Source: CAG-917 sp028724485
GTDB taxonomy: Bacteria > Bacillota > Clostridia > Christensenellales > CAG-917
Direction: 5' to 3'
NCBI GenBank assembly: GCA_028724485.1
Contig: JAQYCY010000084.1
Coordinates: forward strand, 1-18,037
DNA: 18,037 nucleotides
A program made the position numbers and the translations under genes. Below the pieces are notes generated by a model, which saw nothing but the letters and a program-made list of their open reading frames with translations, was not told the DNA's origin and made no database searches. This document shows, piece after piece, positions 1 to 7,410 of this stretch. How positions within the stretch are numbered: position 1 is the stretch's first letter; each line of letters opens with the position of its first letter.

Positions 1-794
1 AACTTATCGATATGATTGCGCCGACGCTTTTGCTTGCGCAGTCGCTCGGTCGTTGGGGCAACTTTGTCAATCAGGAAGCATACGGACTTGCTATTCCGCA
101 AGGTTTTCCGACCGGTCTTCCGTTTAGCGTGTATATAGACCATTGCGGTTCGTCGCTTTGTAACTGTGGCGGAGTCGGCGGATGGCACTATGCGACGTTT
201 TTATACGAAGCTATCTGGAACTTTGTCGGAGCGATAATTTTTTACGTCATTTGGCGCAAAAACAAAAAGTTCCCGGGAATTTTGGGATTTTTGTACCTTT
301 TCTGGTACAACCTTATAAGAGCGTTGCTTGAATATTTGAGAATCGACGCCGTTCCGGAGACGCAAATTCTTTGCTACACGATTTTCCCGATTGCGCTTGT
401 TCTCGGAATAGTTTACGTAGTGCTTAAATCTATTCACGACAAAGTCAAAAAGAAAATCGACCTCGGAGAAGAAGTCGACGAAAACAAAGCCGAATATAAA
501 ATTTATAAGTTTGTCGCATTCGTTTGGAAGAAGATAAGTCTTAACACAATAGGCAAGCCTGTCGAAAATCAAGACGCGGTAGCAGTAAGCGAAATGAACG
601 GAAAAATCGTTAAAGAATACGCAAGCTACTTAGATATGAAAGCCGATGAAGAACGTTTTCGCCTTGAAATCGCCGAAAAGAACAAAATTGCAGCCGAAGA
701 AGCAAGAAGAGCGGCGATAAAAGCCGAAGCGGAACGCATAGAAAAAGAAAAACAAGATAAAGCAAACACAAAAAATAAGAGCGTTAAGCGCTAA
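1..794 (+). CDS. lgt: Prolipoprotein diacylglyceryl transferase, 3' part (start outside window)
   Basis: The enzyme transfers diacylglycerol from phosphatidylglycerol to the lipobox cysteine of prolipoproteins in the cytoplasmic membrane. The frame is open from base 3, and codons before the first ATG (base 12) continue the family motif, so the gene begins upstream of the window. Visible evidence: the Lgt signature GRWGNFVNQEAYG soon after the edge, a later HYATFLYE block matching the family H-x-TFLYE motif, and membrane helices. A short Cys-rich insert (DHCGSSLCNC) precedes the latter. The last hydrophobic helix ends near residue 135 of the visible part. The remaining roughly 110 residues are a highly charged, Glu/Lys/Ala-rich, probably coiled-coil tail not needed in the typical enzyme. 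A terminator follows directly. The family call is secure; the role of the tail is unknown. Confidence 0.93.
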   Translation, partial: LIDMIAPTLLLAQSLGRWGNFVNQEAYGLAIPQGFPTGLPFSVYIDHCGSSLCNCGGVGGWHYATFLYEAIWNFVGAIIFYVIWRKNKKFPGILGFLYLFWYNLIRALLEYLRIDAVPETQILCYTIFPIALVLGIVYVVLKSIHDKVKKKIDLGEEVDENKAEYKIYKFVAFVWKKISLNTIGKPVENQDAVAVSEMNGKIVKEYASYLDMKADEERFRLEIAEKNKIAAEEARRAAIKAEAERIEKEKQDKANTKNKSVKR

Positions 795-801
795 AAATGC
801 G

Positions 802-825
802 AAGCCAAACTCAGTTTGGCTTTTT
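802..825 (+). terminator. Intrinsic terminator after lgt
   Basis: A 9-bp perfect stem (802-810 with 814-822, core GCCAAAC/GTTTGGC), a 3-nt loop TCA and a T run. It begins 8 bases past the lgt stop, and its T run touches the pncB ribosome binding site. Confidence 0.8.
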
Positions 826-835
826 AAAGGTGAAA

Positions 836-2257
836 ATGAGAAACTTAACTTTACTTACCGATTTTTATGAACTTACGATGATGAACGGTTACCTTAAATG
901 CGGTACGGCAAACAAAAGAGCGGTCTTTGACGTGTTTTATAGGGGTGTGGGCGGATTTTCGTACGCAGTTGCCGCAGGTCTTGACCAAGTAATCGATTAT
1001 ATCGAAAACTTGCATTTCGACAATGACGATATCGAATATCTTCGTTCGCTCGGCACGTTCGACGAAGAGTTTTTGACGGTTCTTAAAAACTTTAAATTTA
1101 CGGGCGACGTCAAAGCAATTCCCGAAGGAACAATCGTGTTTCCTTATGAACCGCTTTTGACCGTTACGGCTACGCTTTTTGAAGCTCAGCTTTTAGAAAC
1201 TGCCGTTTTGACTTTCATCAATCACCAAACGCTTATCGCAACGAAAGCGTTAAGACTTTGCGAAAGCACGGAAGGTCAGATTTTGGAATTCGGTCTTCGT
1301 CGTGCGCAAAATGCCGACGCAGGCATTTACGGCGCAAGAGCGGCGTATATCGGCGGTTGTCGTTCTACGTCAAACGTACTTGCAGGCAAAATGTTCGATA
1401 TTGCGGTCAAAGGTACGCACGCGCATAGCTGGGTTATGTCTTTCCCCGACGAACTTACGGCGTTCAGAAAGTATGCCGAAATTTATCCTGACGGCTGTTT
1501 GTTGCTTGTAGACACTTACGATACGTTGAAGTCGGGCGTTCCGAACGCAATCAAAGTGTTTGACGAACTTAAACAAAAGGGCTATAAGCCGCTCGGTATA
1601 AGACTTGACAGCGGCGACCTTGCTTATCTATCTAAAAAAGCGAGAGTTATGCTTGACGAAGCAGGACACAGTGACGTCAAAATTTTCGCTTCGGGCGATA
1701 TAGACGAAGACGTTTTGCTTGCATTGAGAACTCAGGACGCAAAAATCGATATTTACGGAATAGGCACAAGACTTATAACAAGCTATACTAATCCGAGCCT
1801 TGGCGGCGTTTACAAACTTGCCGCTATGGAAGACGAAAACGGAAATATGTCGCCTAAAATTAAAGTTTCAAACACACCTGCCAAAATAACCAATCCGGGG
1901 CTTAAAAAGGTCGTCAGAATTTACGACAAGGATAAAATGGCGGCTGCCGACTTAATTTGTCTTGACGACGATACGTTTGACGAATCGAAACCACTTACGA
2001 TTTTCCACCCGGAACAAATATGGAAGAAAACTACCTTTGAAAATTACAAGGTCGTCAACCTTATGGTGGACATATTCAAAGGCGGAAAGCTTGTCTATAA
2101 AAATCCCGACTTGCACGCAATCGGCAAACATCTCGACGAAGAGGTAGCTTCGTTCTATCCCGAATATCTGAGAGTTATAAACACTCAGGAGTACAAAGTC
2201 GACTTGTCGCAAAGACTTTACGATTTGAAACACAATTTGCTTTTGAACAGACATTAA
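836..2257 (+). CDS. pncB: Nicotinate phosphoribosyltransferase
   Basis: Converts nicotinate and PRPP to nicotinate mononucleotide in the NAD salvage pathway; cytoplasmic. The 473-aa product has the usual family length. Motifs seen: FYELTMMNGY at residues 10-19, NHQT near 129, FGLRRAQ near 152-158, GTHAHSW at 193-199 (holding the expected active-site His), RLDSGDL at 256-262 and a later GIGTRL phosphate-binding segment. The ATG at 836 is chosen because AAAGGTG (826-832) lies just before it and the protein then opens with the family N-terminus. An in-frame ATG at 797 would run through the lgt terminator and adds residues unlike the family. No promoter is evident between lgt and this gene, so expression may come by readthrough or from a promoter inside lgt. 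Confidence 0.95.
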   Translation: MRNLTLLTDFYELTMMNGYLKCGTANKRAVFDVFYRGVGGFSYAVAAGLDQVIDYIENLHFDNDDIEYLRSLGTFDEEFLTVLKNFKFTGDVKAIPEGTIVFPYEPLLTVTATLFEAQLLETAVLTFINHQTLIATKALRLCESTEGQILEFGLRRAQNADAGIYGARAAYIGGCRSTSNVLAGKMFDIAVKGTHAHSWVMSFPDELTAFRKYAEIYPDGCLLLVDTYDTLKSGVPNAIKVFDELKQKGYKPLGIRLDSGDLAYLSKKARVMLDEAGHSDVKIFASGDIDEDVLLALRTQDAKIDIYGIGTRLITSYTNPSLGGVYKLAAMEDENGNMSPKIKVSNTPAKITNPGLKKVVRIYDKDKMAAADLICLDDDTFDESKPLTIFHPEQIWKKTTFENYKVVNLMVDIFKGGKLVYKNPDLHAIGKHLDEEVASFYPEYLRVINTQEYKVDLSQRLYDLKHNLLLNRH

Positions 2258-2274
2258 ACAAAATGCGCTAAAAC

Positions 2275-2302
2275 TTGACAAAAGTAAATAAAAACTTATT
2301 AC
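2275..2302 (+). promoter_or_regulatory. Possible promoter before the DivIVA-like gene
   Basis: A consensus -35 TTGACA (2275-2280), 16-bp spacer and weak -10 TATTAC (2297-2302). Predicted start near 2309, placing the following hairpin inside a 60-nt leader. The -10 matches only four of six bases. Confidence 0.4.
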
Positions 2303-2314
2303 CTAAAAAATTGC

Positions 2315-2357
2315 AAAAACGCTGTCTATGTTTCATCATATAGATAGCGTTTTTTTT
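2315..2357 (+). terminator. Intrinsic terminator after pncB / possible attenuator
   Basis: Arms AAAAACGCTGTCTAT and ATAGATAGCGTTTTT pair over at least 11 bp with one G-T wobble, followed by a T run ending at 2357. The GTGAGG ribosome site of the next gene starts at the very next base. Confidence 0.8.
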
Positions 2358-2368
2358 GTGAGGTTAAT

Positions 2369-3052
2369 ATGAAAAAAGTATGTTTAAATCAAAGTTTTAC
2401 CGTAAGCAAAAAGGGATACGCAGTAGATGAAGTGGACAAATACATAAAAGAAAAAGAGACGTATTACGAAAAGCAATTAGGCGAACAGCTTGAGAGAATT
2501 TCTGCGCTGAAAGCAAAAAACTATGAACTTGAAAACAAGGTTCTCGATTATGCCGAACAGGAAAACGAAATAAAAAAGTCGATTTTGTCGGCGAACGAAA
2601 AAGCCAACGAAATGACGCTTGACCTTAAACTTCAATACGCTATGGAAGTGGAGAGGCTAAAAATCTTTCAAGCCAAATGGACGAACGCTTACGAAGAACT
2701 TAAAGAAAGATATCATTTCAGTAAGGACGCATTAAATCTCGAAAGCGTGGTGACTCAGACGGCTTTGGAACTCGAAGAAATGCTAAGCCGTGATTTTTCG
2801 CTCGAAAAAAGCGGAACGGGGTCGGAGATGGAAAGGCAATTTAAAGGAGAAGTTAAAAGGCTTAAAAGCGAAGACAGCGACGTTGCCGAATTGTTTGAAA
2901 AATTAAAAAGCGAAATAAGAAAAGCCTCGAAAGAAAAAGAAGCGGCTTGCGACGCCGTCAAAGGATTTAAAATGGAGGACGTTTTAAGACCCGACGAACC
3001 GCTCGAAGAAATTTGCAAATCACTTGGCATAAGCGGCTCTAAAAGAGCATAA
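2369..3052 (+). CDS. DivIVA-domain coiled-coil protein
   Basis: 227 aa. Residues 8-27 (FTVSKKGYAVDEVDKYI...) match the N-terminal DivIVA pattern F-x-x-x-x-x-G-Y-x-x-x-E-V-D-x-[FY]-[LI]. About 100 residues of heptad-like, Glu/Lys-rich coiled coil follow, then a charged tail. DivIVA-type proteins bind curved membrane and recruit division or wall-growth factors. This one is too diverged to say which role applies. Start ATG 2369 is set by GTGAGG (2358-2363). It is followed after 15 bases by an unrecognised gene with its own ribosome site, so the two probably form one transcript. Confidence 0.7.
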   Translation: MKKVCLNQSFTVSKKGYAVDEVDKYIKEKETYYEKQLGEQLERISALKAKNYELENKVLDYAEQENEIKKSILSANEKANEMTLDLKLQYAMEVERLKIFQAKWTNAYEELKERYHFSKDALNLESVVTQTALELEEMLSRDFSLEKSGTGSEMERQFKGEVKRLKSEDSDVAELFEKLKSEIRKASKEKEAACDAVKGFKMEDVLRPDEPLEEICKSLGISGSKRA

Positions 3053-3067
3053 AATTGTAGGGGCTAT

Positions 3068-4078
3068 ATGGGCGAAAAGTATATTGTAAATTGTGCCGAC
3101 GATGAATATCTTCTTTTTGACGGCAAGATATGTTCAAAGACTTTCACGTTCGAAGCGGACGACTTAGAGCATCTTATAAGTTGTTTTCCGCTTGGAAAGG
3201 GAGTTCCTAAAAGCGCAAGAATAAAAACGAAAACAAGAGAGATTTACGGCGATATATTCGTCACTAGGTGGGGCGGCGGAGTTTTTGAACTCAGTTTCAA
3301 TCGCGATAACCTGAACAGATTCAAAGAGTTCGAAGCGGTTGCCGAAGCCAAAGGAAAATTCGGCGGCATAGTGCATACCGCAACGGCATTCAATGACGCT
3401 ACGCAAAAACTACTAATTACGAACGGCAGTACGAACGTTATATATGATTTTGGCAGAAAACCGTCGAAAACGCATATCGACGTAACGCCGCTAAGTTTCG
3501 GACTTATGTTTATCGTCACGGGCTTTACGAAGACGGGACAGTTTTTACTTATCGCATTAGCCGACGATAATTATAAACTTCTCTTTATGGGAGAAGCGGA
3601 CAGCATAACTTACGGCAAAAAGTCTTTCGTAACGAAAAAACGACTCAACGATATGCTTGGCAGAGTTATGACGGAAGAGTATAGCTTTTTTGAAACGGAC
3701 AGACAGTTTAAAATAATTTCAAGAACATACAGCTATGAAAACGACCGCGAATACGTCCCTATGCTTGTGCCTTATCTGCTTTTAGAAGCCGTGATGTCAA
3801 AGGATATGGATAGGGCGCAAAGTTATCTTGCTCCCGATTTAAAAGCGGAAATGCTCACAAAATATTTGGGCGAGTTTTCGAGCGTTGAATTCCCTAAATA
3901 TCGTTCGGTTGACGAGAACGTCGTAGCGGTTATGGTTCGTGACGGAGAAAACGAAAAATATGCAAGAGAGTTTCAGTTCGAGGTCAAAGACGGACTGGTT
4001 GTAAACGTCAACGAAATCAAAAACGGAGCGAAACTCAGATTGAAAAACCTTTTTTGTGCCGCCGCAACAATTTGCTAA
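3068..4078 (+). CDS. Hypothetical protein, possibly with an NTF2-like C-terminal domain
   Basis: 336 aa, not recognised. There is no signal peptide or clear membrane segment. The first 200 residues alternate short hydrophobic and polar stretches as in beta-rich folds. From about residue 235 (VPYLLLEAVMSKDMDRAQSY) a helix pair is followed by strand-like segments ending EVKDGLVVNVNEI, reminiscent of NTF2/SnoaL-like folds; this is only a resemblance. The start is supported by AGGGG at 3058-3062. It follows the DivIVA-like gene by 15 bases. The last ten residues (FCAAATIC) follow a six-T run, and another frame stays open to 4145 there, so the true C-terminus may differ. Confidence 0.55.
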   Translation: MGEKYIVNCADDEYLLFDGKICSKTFTFEADDLEHLISCFPLGKGVPKSARIKTKTREIYGDIFVTRWGGGVFELSFNRDNLNRFKEFEAVAEAKGKFGGIVHTATAFNDATQKLLITNGSTNVIYDFGRKPSKTHIDVTPLSFGLMFIVTGFTKTGQFLLIALADDNYKLLFMGEADSITYGKKSFVTKKRLNDMLGRVMTEEYSFFETDRQFKIISRTYSYENDREYVPMLVPYLLLEAVMSKDMDRAQSYLAPDLKAEMLTKYLGEFSSVEFPKYRSVDENVVAVMVRDGENEKYAREFQFEVKDGLVVNVNEIKNGAKLRLKNLFCAAATIC

Positions 4079-4274
4079 ATATTTTGCCGTCGGTTTTGAC
4101 GATAGCAAAAGACTTAGCGGCTGTCGGTTTAAATTGGCTATTTAAAAGTCAATTAAATTTTTTAACTACTATGATTTAAGTTTAGGATAGGTTATATAGT
4201 TTGATATAAAGTCGAAATTTAGTTTTTAGACTCGTCATCTGGAATAATCAAGGCAAAGAGTTTTATTGTTGCTC

Positions 4275-4303
4275 TTGAAATGTGGTTTTCGGTGTGTTAT
4301 AAT
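4275..4303 (+). promoter_or_regulatory. SigA-type promoter of the GPH transporter gene
   Basis: TTGAAA (4275-4280), 17-bp spacer, TATAAT (4298-4303). Predicted start near 4310, with the ribosome site GGGAG at 4310-4314, so the leader is only about 11 nt. Confidence 0.8.
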
Positions 4304-4320
4304 TTGTCTGGGAGAAAATT

Positions 4321-5955
4321 ATGACAGACGAAAACGAAATGAAAACAGTGACGGAAGTCGCAAGAAGCGGCAAACTGTCGGTTAGAAATCTTATTATGTT
4401 TCCGCTTGGCGGAATAGGACGCGACTTTTTGTACGTTCTTTTTAACGGCTATCTTTTAACTTACATTCTTTTTACTAAAAGCGTAACCGACGCGCAGTTC
4501 GCATCGGTCAGCATTATCATTATTTGCGCAAGAATTTTCGACGCTTTCAATGACCCGATTATGGGCGGCATTGTTGAAAATACAAGAACGAAGTGGGGTA
4601 AGTTTAAACCTTGGATGCTTATCGGCGCAGTGCTGACAGGCGGCGTTATCGTTGCAGTGTTTTCCGTGCAACTCGGCGGCTGGGCGTTTATAGGCTTTCT
4701 TGCCGTTATGTATTTTTTGTTCAGCATAACTTATACGATGAACGACATTTCATATTGGGGAATGCTTCCTTCGCTCACCAAAAACGAACACGAACGCGGA
4801 AAACTCACTTCGCTCACTCAGTTGTTCTCTTCCGCAGGTAGCGGACTTGTCGGCATTATCGTTCCCGTTCTTACGGTCGGAAAATTCGCAATCGGCGGTA
4901 GCGCAGTCACGGGATACGCCGTATTTTCGGTTATGGCGGCGGTGCTTATGATAGGCTTTCAGTTGTTTACGATTTTCGGCGTAAAGGAAGAGCCGCTTCC
5001 GCCTATTGAAATTAAAGCGCCTAAAAAGGGCTTAAAGGAGATGTTTAAGGTCATTTTCAAAAACGACCAGCTCCTTTGGTCGGCACTCGTTATGCTTATC
5101 TTCAACATAGGAACAAACGTTGTCGGCGGCGGACTCAGCTTATCTTACATATATTTCGAATTCGGATACAACGGACTTTTGACAACACTTTTCGGCGTGG
5201 TATTTGCCGTCGTGTCGGTTTTGTTTACGATTTTCTATCCGTGGCTTATCAAAAAGGTCGGCAGAACTAAACTTATGTATATAACGGGCTTTTCGATAAT
5301 CGGCGGTTATTTGCTTATGATGCTGTTCGGATTGGTGTTGCCGTCCAACCCGTGGATTGTCAAATTCGTGGTTATGGCAGTTTGTAACGGCATAGTCGGT
5401 TTCGGACAAGGCTTTTACACCGTTATGCTCATTTATATGGCTGACACTGTTGAATACAACGAATGGAAAACAGGCAGACGTGAGGAGGGACTTATCTTTT
5501 CGGTCAGACCGTTCACGGCGAAAATGGGTTCTGCTTTAATGCAGTTTTTGGTTATGCTCGTTTATCTTGTGGTAGGCGTAACGAATTATACAAATCAAAT
5601 TTCAAATCTCGAAAACCAAGCGTCGAAAGGCGTTATCACCGACGCTATCAAACTCGAAGGTATTCAAAACATAATTAGTTCGGTTCCTAAGTCAAGCACT
5701 ATGGCTCTGCTTTGCTGTATGTGCCTTATTCCCGTCGCATTTTTGATTGTAGCAATTATTATTTACAAGAAAAAATGTATCATAGACGATAAGTTTTATA
5801 AAAAAATGGTTGAAGAAATTGACAATCATACGTCGCCTGCGTATGTAAACGGACTTATAACGGAAGACGTCGTAGAAAATAAGGATGCAAACGAACCCAT
5901 AACGGAAGACGTAGTAGAGAATACGGAAGTTGTAGGCGAAGAGAGTAAAACGTAA
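4321..5955 (+). CDS. GPH-family glycoside/pentoside/hexuronide:cation symporter (MelB-like)
   Basis: A 544-aa polytopic membrane protein with about twelve hydrophobic segments. The family loop motif is clear: NDPIMGGIVENTRTKWGKFK around residues 78-97 (GPH pattern D-P-x-x-G-x-x-x-x-x-T-x-T-x-W-G-x-[FR]-[KR]-P). YNDISYW-like helix 4 residues and the later IYMADTVEYNEWKTGRR block also fit. Members import sugars or glycosides with Na+ or H+. No glycosidase lies beside it, so the substrate cannot be told. ATG 4321 follows GGGAG and a strong promoter. The C-terminal hydrophilic tail carries ITEDVVEN twice, encoded by a 42-bp duplication. A terminator closes the unit. Confidence 0.88.
   Translation: MTDENEMKTVTEVARSGKLSVRNLIMFPLGGIGRDFLYVLFNGYLLTYILFTKSVTDAQFASVSIIIICARIFDAFNDPIMGGIVENTRTKWGKFKPWMLIGAVLTGGVIVAVFSVQLGGWAFIGFLAVMYFLFSITYTMNDISYWGMLPSLTKNEHERGKLTSLTQLFSSAGSGLVGIIVPVLTVGKFAIGGSAVTGYAVFSVMAAVLMIGFQLFTIFGVKEEPLPPIEIKAPKKGLKEMFKVIFKNDQLLWSALVMLIFNIGTNVVGGGLSLSYIYFEFGYNGLLTTLFGVVFAVVSVLFTIFYPWLIKKVGRTKLMYITGFSIIGGYLLMMLFGLVLPSNPWIVKFVVMAVCNGIVGFGQGFYTVMLIYMADTVEYNEWKTGRREEGLIFSVRPFTAKMGSALMQFLVMLVYLVVGVTNYTNQISNLENQASKGVITDAIKLEGIQNIISSVPKSSTMALLCCMCLIPVAFLIVAIIIYKKKCIIDDKFYKKMVEEIDNHTSPAYVNGLITEDVVENKDANEPITEDVVENTEVVGEESKT
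5857..5922 (+). repeat. 42-bp-period duplication in the transporter tail
   Basis: A 24-base segment at 5857-5880 recurs at 5899-5922 with two substitutions; both encode ITEDVVEN. The period is 42 bases (14 codons), so the frame is kept. Confidence 0.8.
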
Positions 5956-5978
5956 CAAAAGTTTTATAACGAAATTTT

Positions 5979-6005
5979 AAAAAGGCAATTTAATTTGCCT
6001 TTTTA
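5979..6005 (+). terminator. Intrinsic terminator after the GPH transporter
   Basis: AAAAAGGCAA pairs with TTGCCTTTTT across a short T/A loop, with a T run at the end. It lies 24 bases after the stop. Confidence 0.8.
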
Positions 6006-6085
6006 TTTTGCCGAAATTGCTTTAAAAAGCCGAATTTAATTGAGCCGAATTTCGCTCCTTACCGTTTAACTAATTTTTTTGCGGA

Positions 6086-6110
6086 TATACTATATTTGTT
6101 TAAAGGAGGT
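6086..6110 (+). promoter_or_regulatory. -10 element and ribosome site of the ferritin-like gene
   Basis: TATACT at 6086-6091 is a good -10; no convincing -35 lies 17 bp upstream. AAAGGAGGT at 6102-6110 is a full-strength ribosome site, four bases before ATG 6114, and decides the start. Confidence 0.55.
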
Positions 6111-6113
6111 AGT

Positions 6114-7352
6114 ATGAATCCGTTAAAGGAAAAAGCAAAAAACATTGACAGTCTTTTTATGAGTTTGGATAAGACGTATCCTAAGCCATACGACAAAAAC
6201 GAAACGGACGCTTACAGCAAGACGAGAGTTATTTTGATGAACGGCACCGAGTTCGAACAGGTTTGGTTCTCGCACGGTTGGCAACGTCACGAGATAAATC
6301 AAGATTTAAGACGCGACCTCGCCGTTTTGAGGAAACTCGAACAGCAACAACAAAAACTTATTTCGTGCCTTAAACCGATAGACGAAACGATTTTGGAAAC
6401 GACGATAGGGTATGAGCAACTTGCGGTCGACCTTACCGCTTGTATGGCAAGAGCGGAAAAAGACCCTTACGTCAAAGGTCAACTCGATTTCGCATTGCTT
6501 GAAGATTTCGACCATCTTTACAGATACGCCGATTTGCTCGAAATGGATATGGGTATTAAAGCGGAAGAATTGGTGAACGGCTATACGGACATTATGCCGG
6601 GACGACCTACGATTTCCGAACACCGTCATCCTTTCGACGCAATAAGAAAACCGATAAATTCGTCTGCTGATTTGCTCACGAAATTGCACGTCAACATTAT
6701 TACGGCGGCAGAACAACAAACGATGAACTATTATATGAACGTGGGCAGTTTCTATAAAAACGACTTGGGAAGAAAGTTGTACGCCGAAATCGCAATGATA
6801 GAAGAACAACACGTTTCCGAGTACGGTTCGCTTCTCGACGTAAATTGCACGATGCTCGAAAGTCTTGTAATGCACGAATACACCGAATGTTATCTTTACT
6901 ATTCTTGCTATATGACTGAAACGAACGCAAATCTCAAAAAAGTTTGGGAAATGCTTTACGAGCAAGAAGTTTCGCATCTTCATTACGCAATCGAACTTTT
7001 ACAAAAATATGAGAAGAAAGACGCAAGCTCGGTTATCGGAAGCGGTGATTTTCCTACGCTGCTTGACTTTAAGTCGAATATCGATTATATCAGAGACGTT
7101 ATGAAAAACACCATTCGCAATACCGCCGACAAAGAAGAAATAGTGAAGGTAGACAGTTTGCCGAAAGATTTCAGATTTTTCACCTATCAGGAACAAATCA
7201 TCAGCGAAAAGAAAAACGTTCCGTCGCATGCCATTATCGATAAATATATCAAAGAACACGGCGAAGATTATCGATATGAATCGCATCCGCATCCTATCGA
7301 TTGCCTTAAAGACAGATGTTGCGACAACACATCGCTCGGCAGAGAAGCATAG
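6114..7352 (+). CDS. Large ferritin-like (diiron four-helix) protein
   Basis: 412 aa, soluble, no signal peptide. The centre holds a full ferritin/rubrerythrin-type ligand set: E200 (ITAAEQQTMNYY), E230-x-x-H233 (IEEQH), E255 or E258 (HEYTECY) and E285-x-x-H288 (EVSH). This pattern binds two irons and is used for iron storage or for reducing oxygen and peroxide. The N-terminal 190 residues are extra. They include helices with E101 and E130/D133/H134 that may be a degenerate first ferritin pair. Two His-Pro motifs recur: HRHPFDAIRK near 170 and SHPHPIDCLK near 390; the last stretch also has C397, C402 and C403. The exact family and reaction are not recognised. The start is fixed by AAAGGAGGT; an upstream TTG (6096) would sit over that site and is rejected. 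A terminator follows within 4 bases. Confidence 0.75.
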   Translation: MNPLKEKAKNIDSLFMSLDKTYPKPYDKNETDAYSKTRVILMNGTEFEQVWFSHGWQRHEINQDLRRDLAVLRKLEQQQQKLISCLKPIDETILETTIGYEQLAVDLTACMARAEKDPYVKGQLDFALLEDFDHLYRYADLLEMDMGIKAEELVNGYTDIMPGRPTISEHRHPFDAIRKPINSSADLLTKLHVNIITAAEQQTMNYYMNVGSFYKNDLGRKLYAEIAMIEEQHVSEYGSLLDVNCTMLESLVMHEYTECYLYYSCYMTETNANLKKVWEMLYEQEVSHLHYAIELLQKYEKKDASSVIGSGDFPTLLDFKSNIDYIRDVMKNTIRNTADKEEIVKVDSLPKDFRFFTYQEQIISEKKNVPSHAIIDKYIKEHGEDYRYESHPHPIDCLKDRCCDNTSLGREA

Positions 7353-7355
7353 TAT

Positions 7356-7380
7356 AAAGAGAGCAGTAGCTCTCTTTTTT
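7356..7380 (+). terminator. Intrinsic terminator after the ferritin-like gene
   Basis: Nine-bp stem AAAGAGAGC/GCTCTCTTT with loop AGTA and a T run to 7380. Confidence 0.85.
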
Positions 7381-7381
7381 A

Positions 7382-7410
7382 TTGCTTAACAATGGCGGTT
7401 GTGTTACAAT
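7382..7410 (+). promoter_or_regulatory. Promoter of the MFS permease gene (extended -10)
   Basis: TTGCTT (7382-7387), 17-bp spacer, TACAAT (7405-7410) with a TG extension at 7402-7403. It is the only candidate between the terminator and the gene. A start near 7417 would leave almost no leader. Confidence 0.6.

Noticed and set aside
797..838. Upstream ATG for pncB at 797
   Set aside because: Translation from it would run through the lgt terminator and it lacks a ribosome site; 836 has AAAGGTG and fits the family.
6306..6983. 225-residue open frame on the minus strand
   Set aside because: It lies wholly inside the ferritin-like gene, has no ribosome site, and its residues are the expected shadow of that gene's codon bias.
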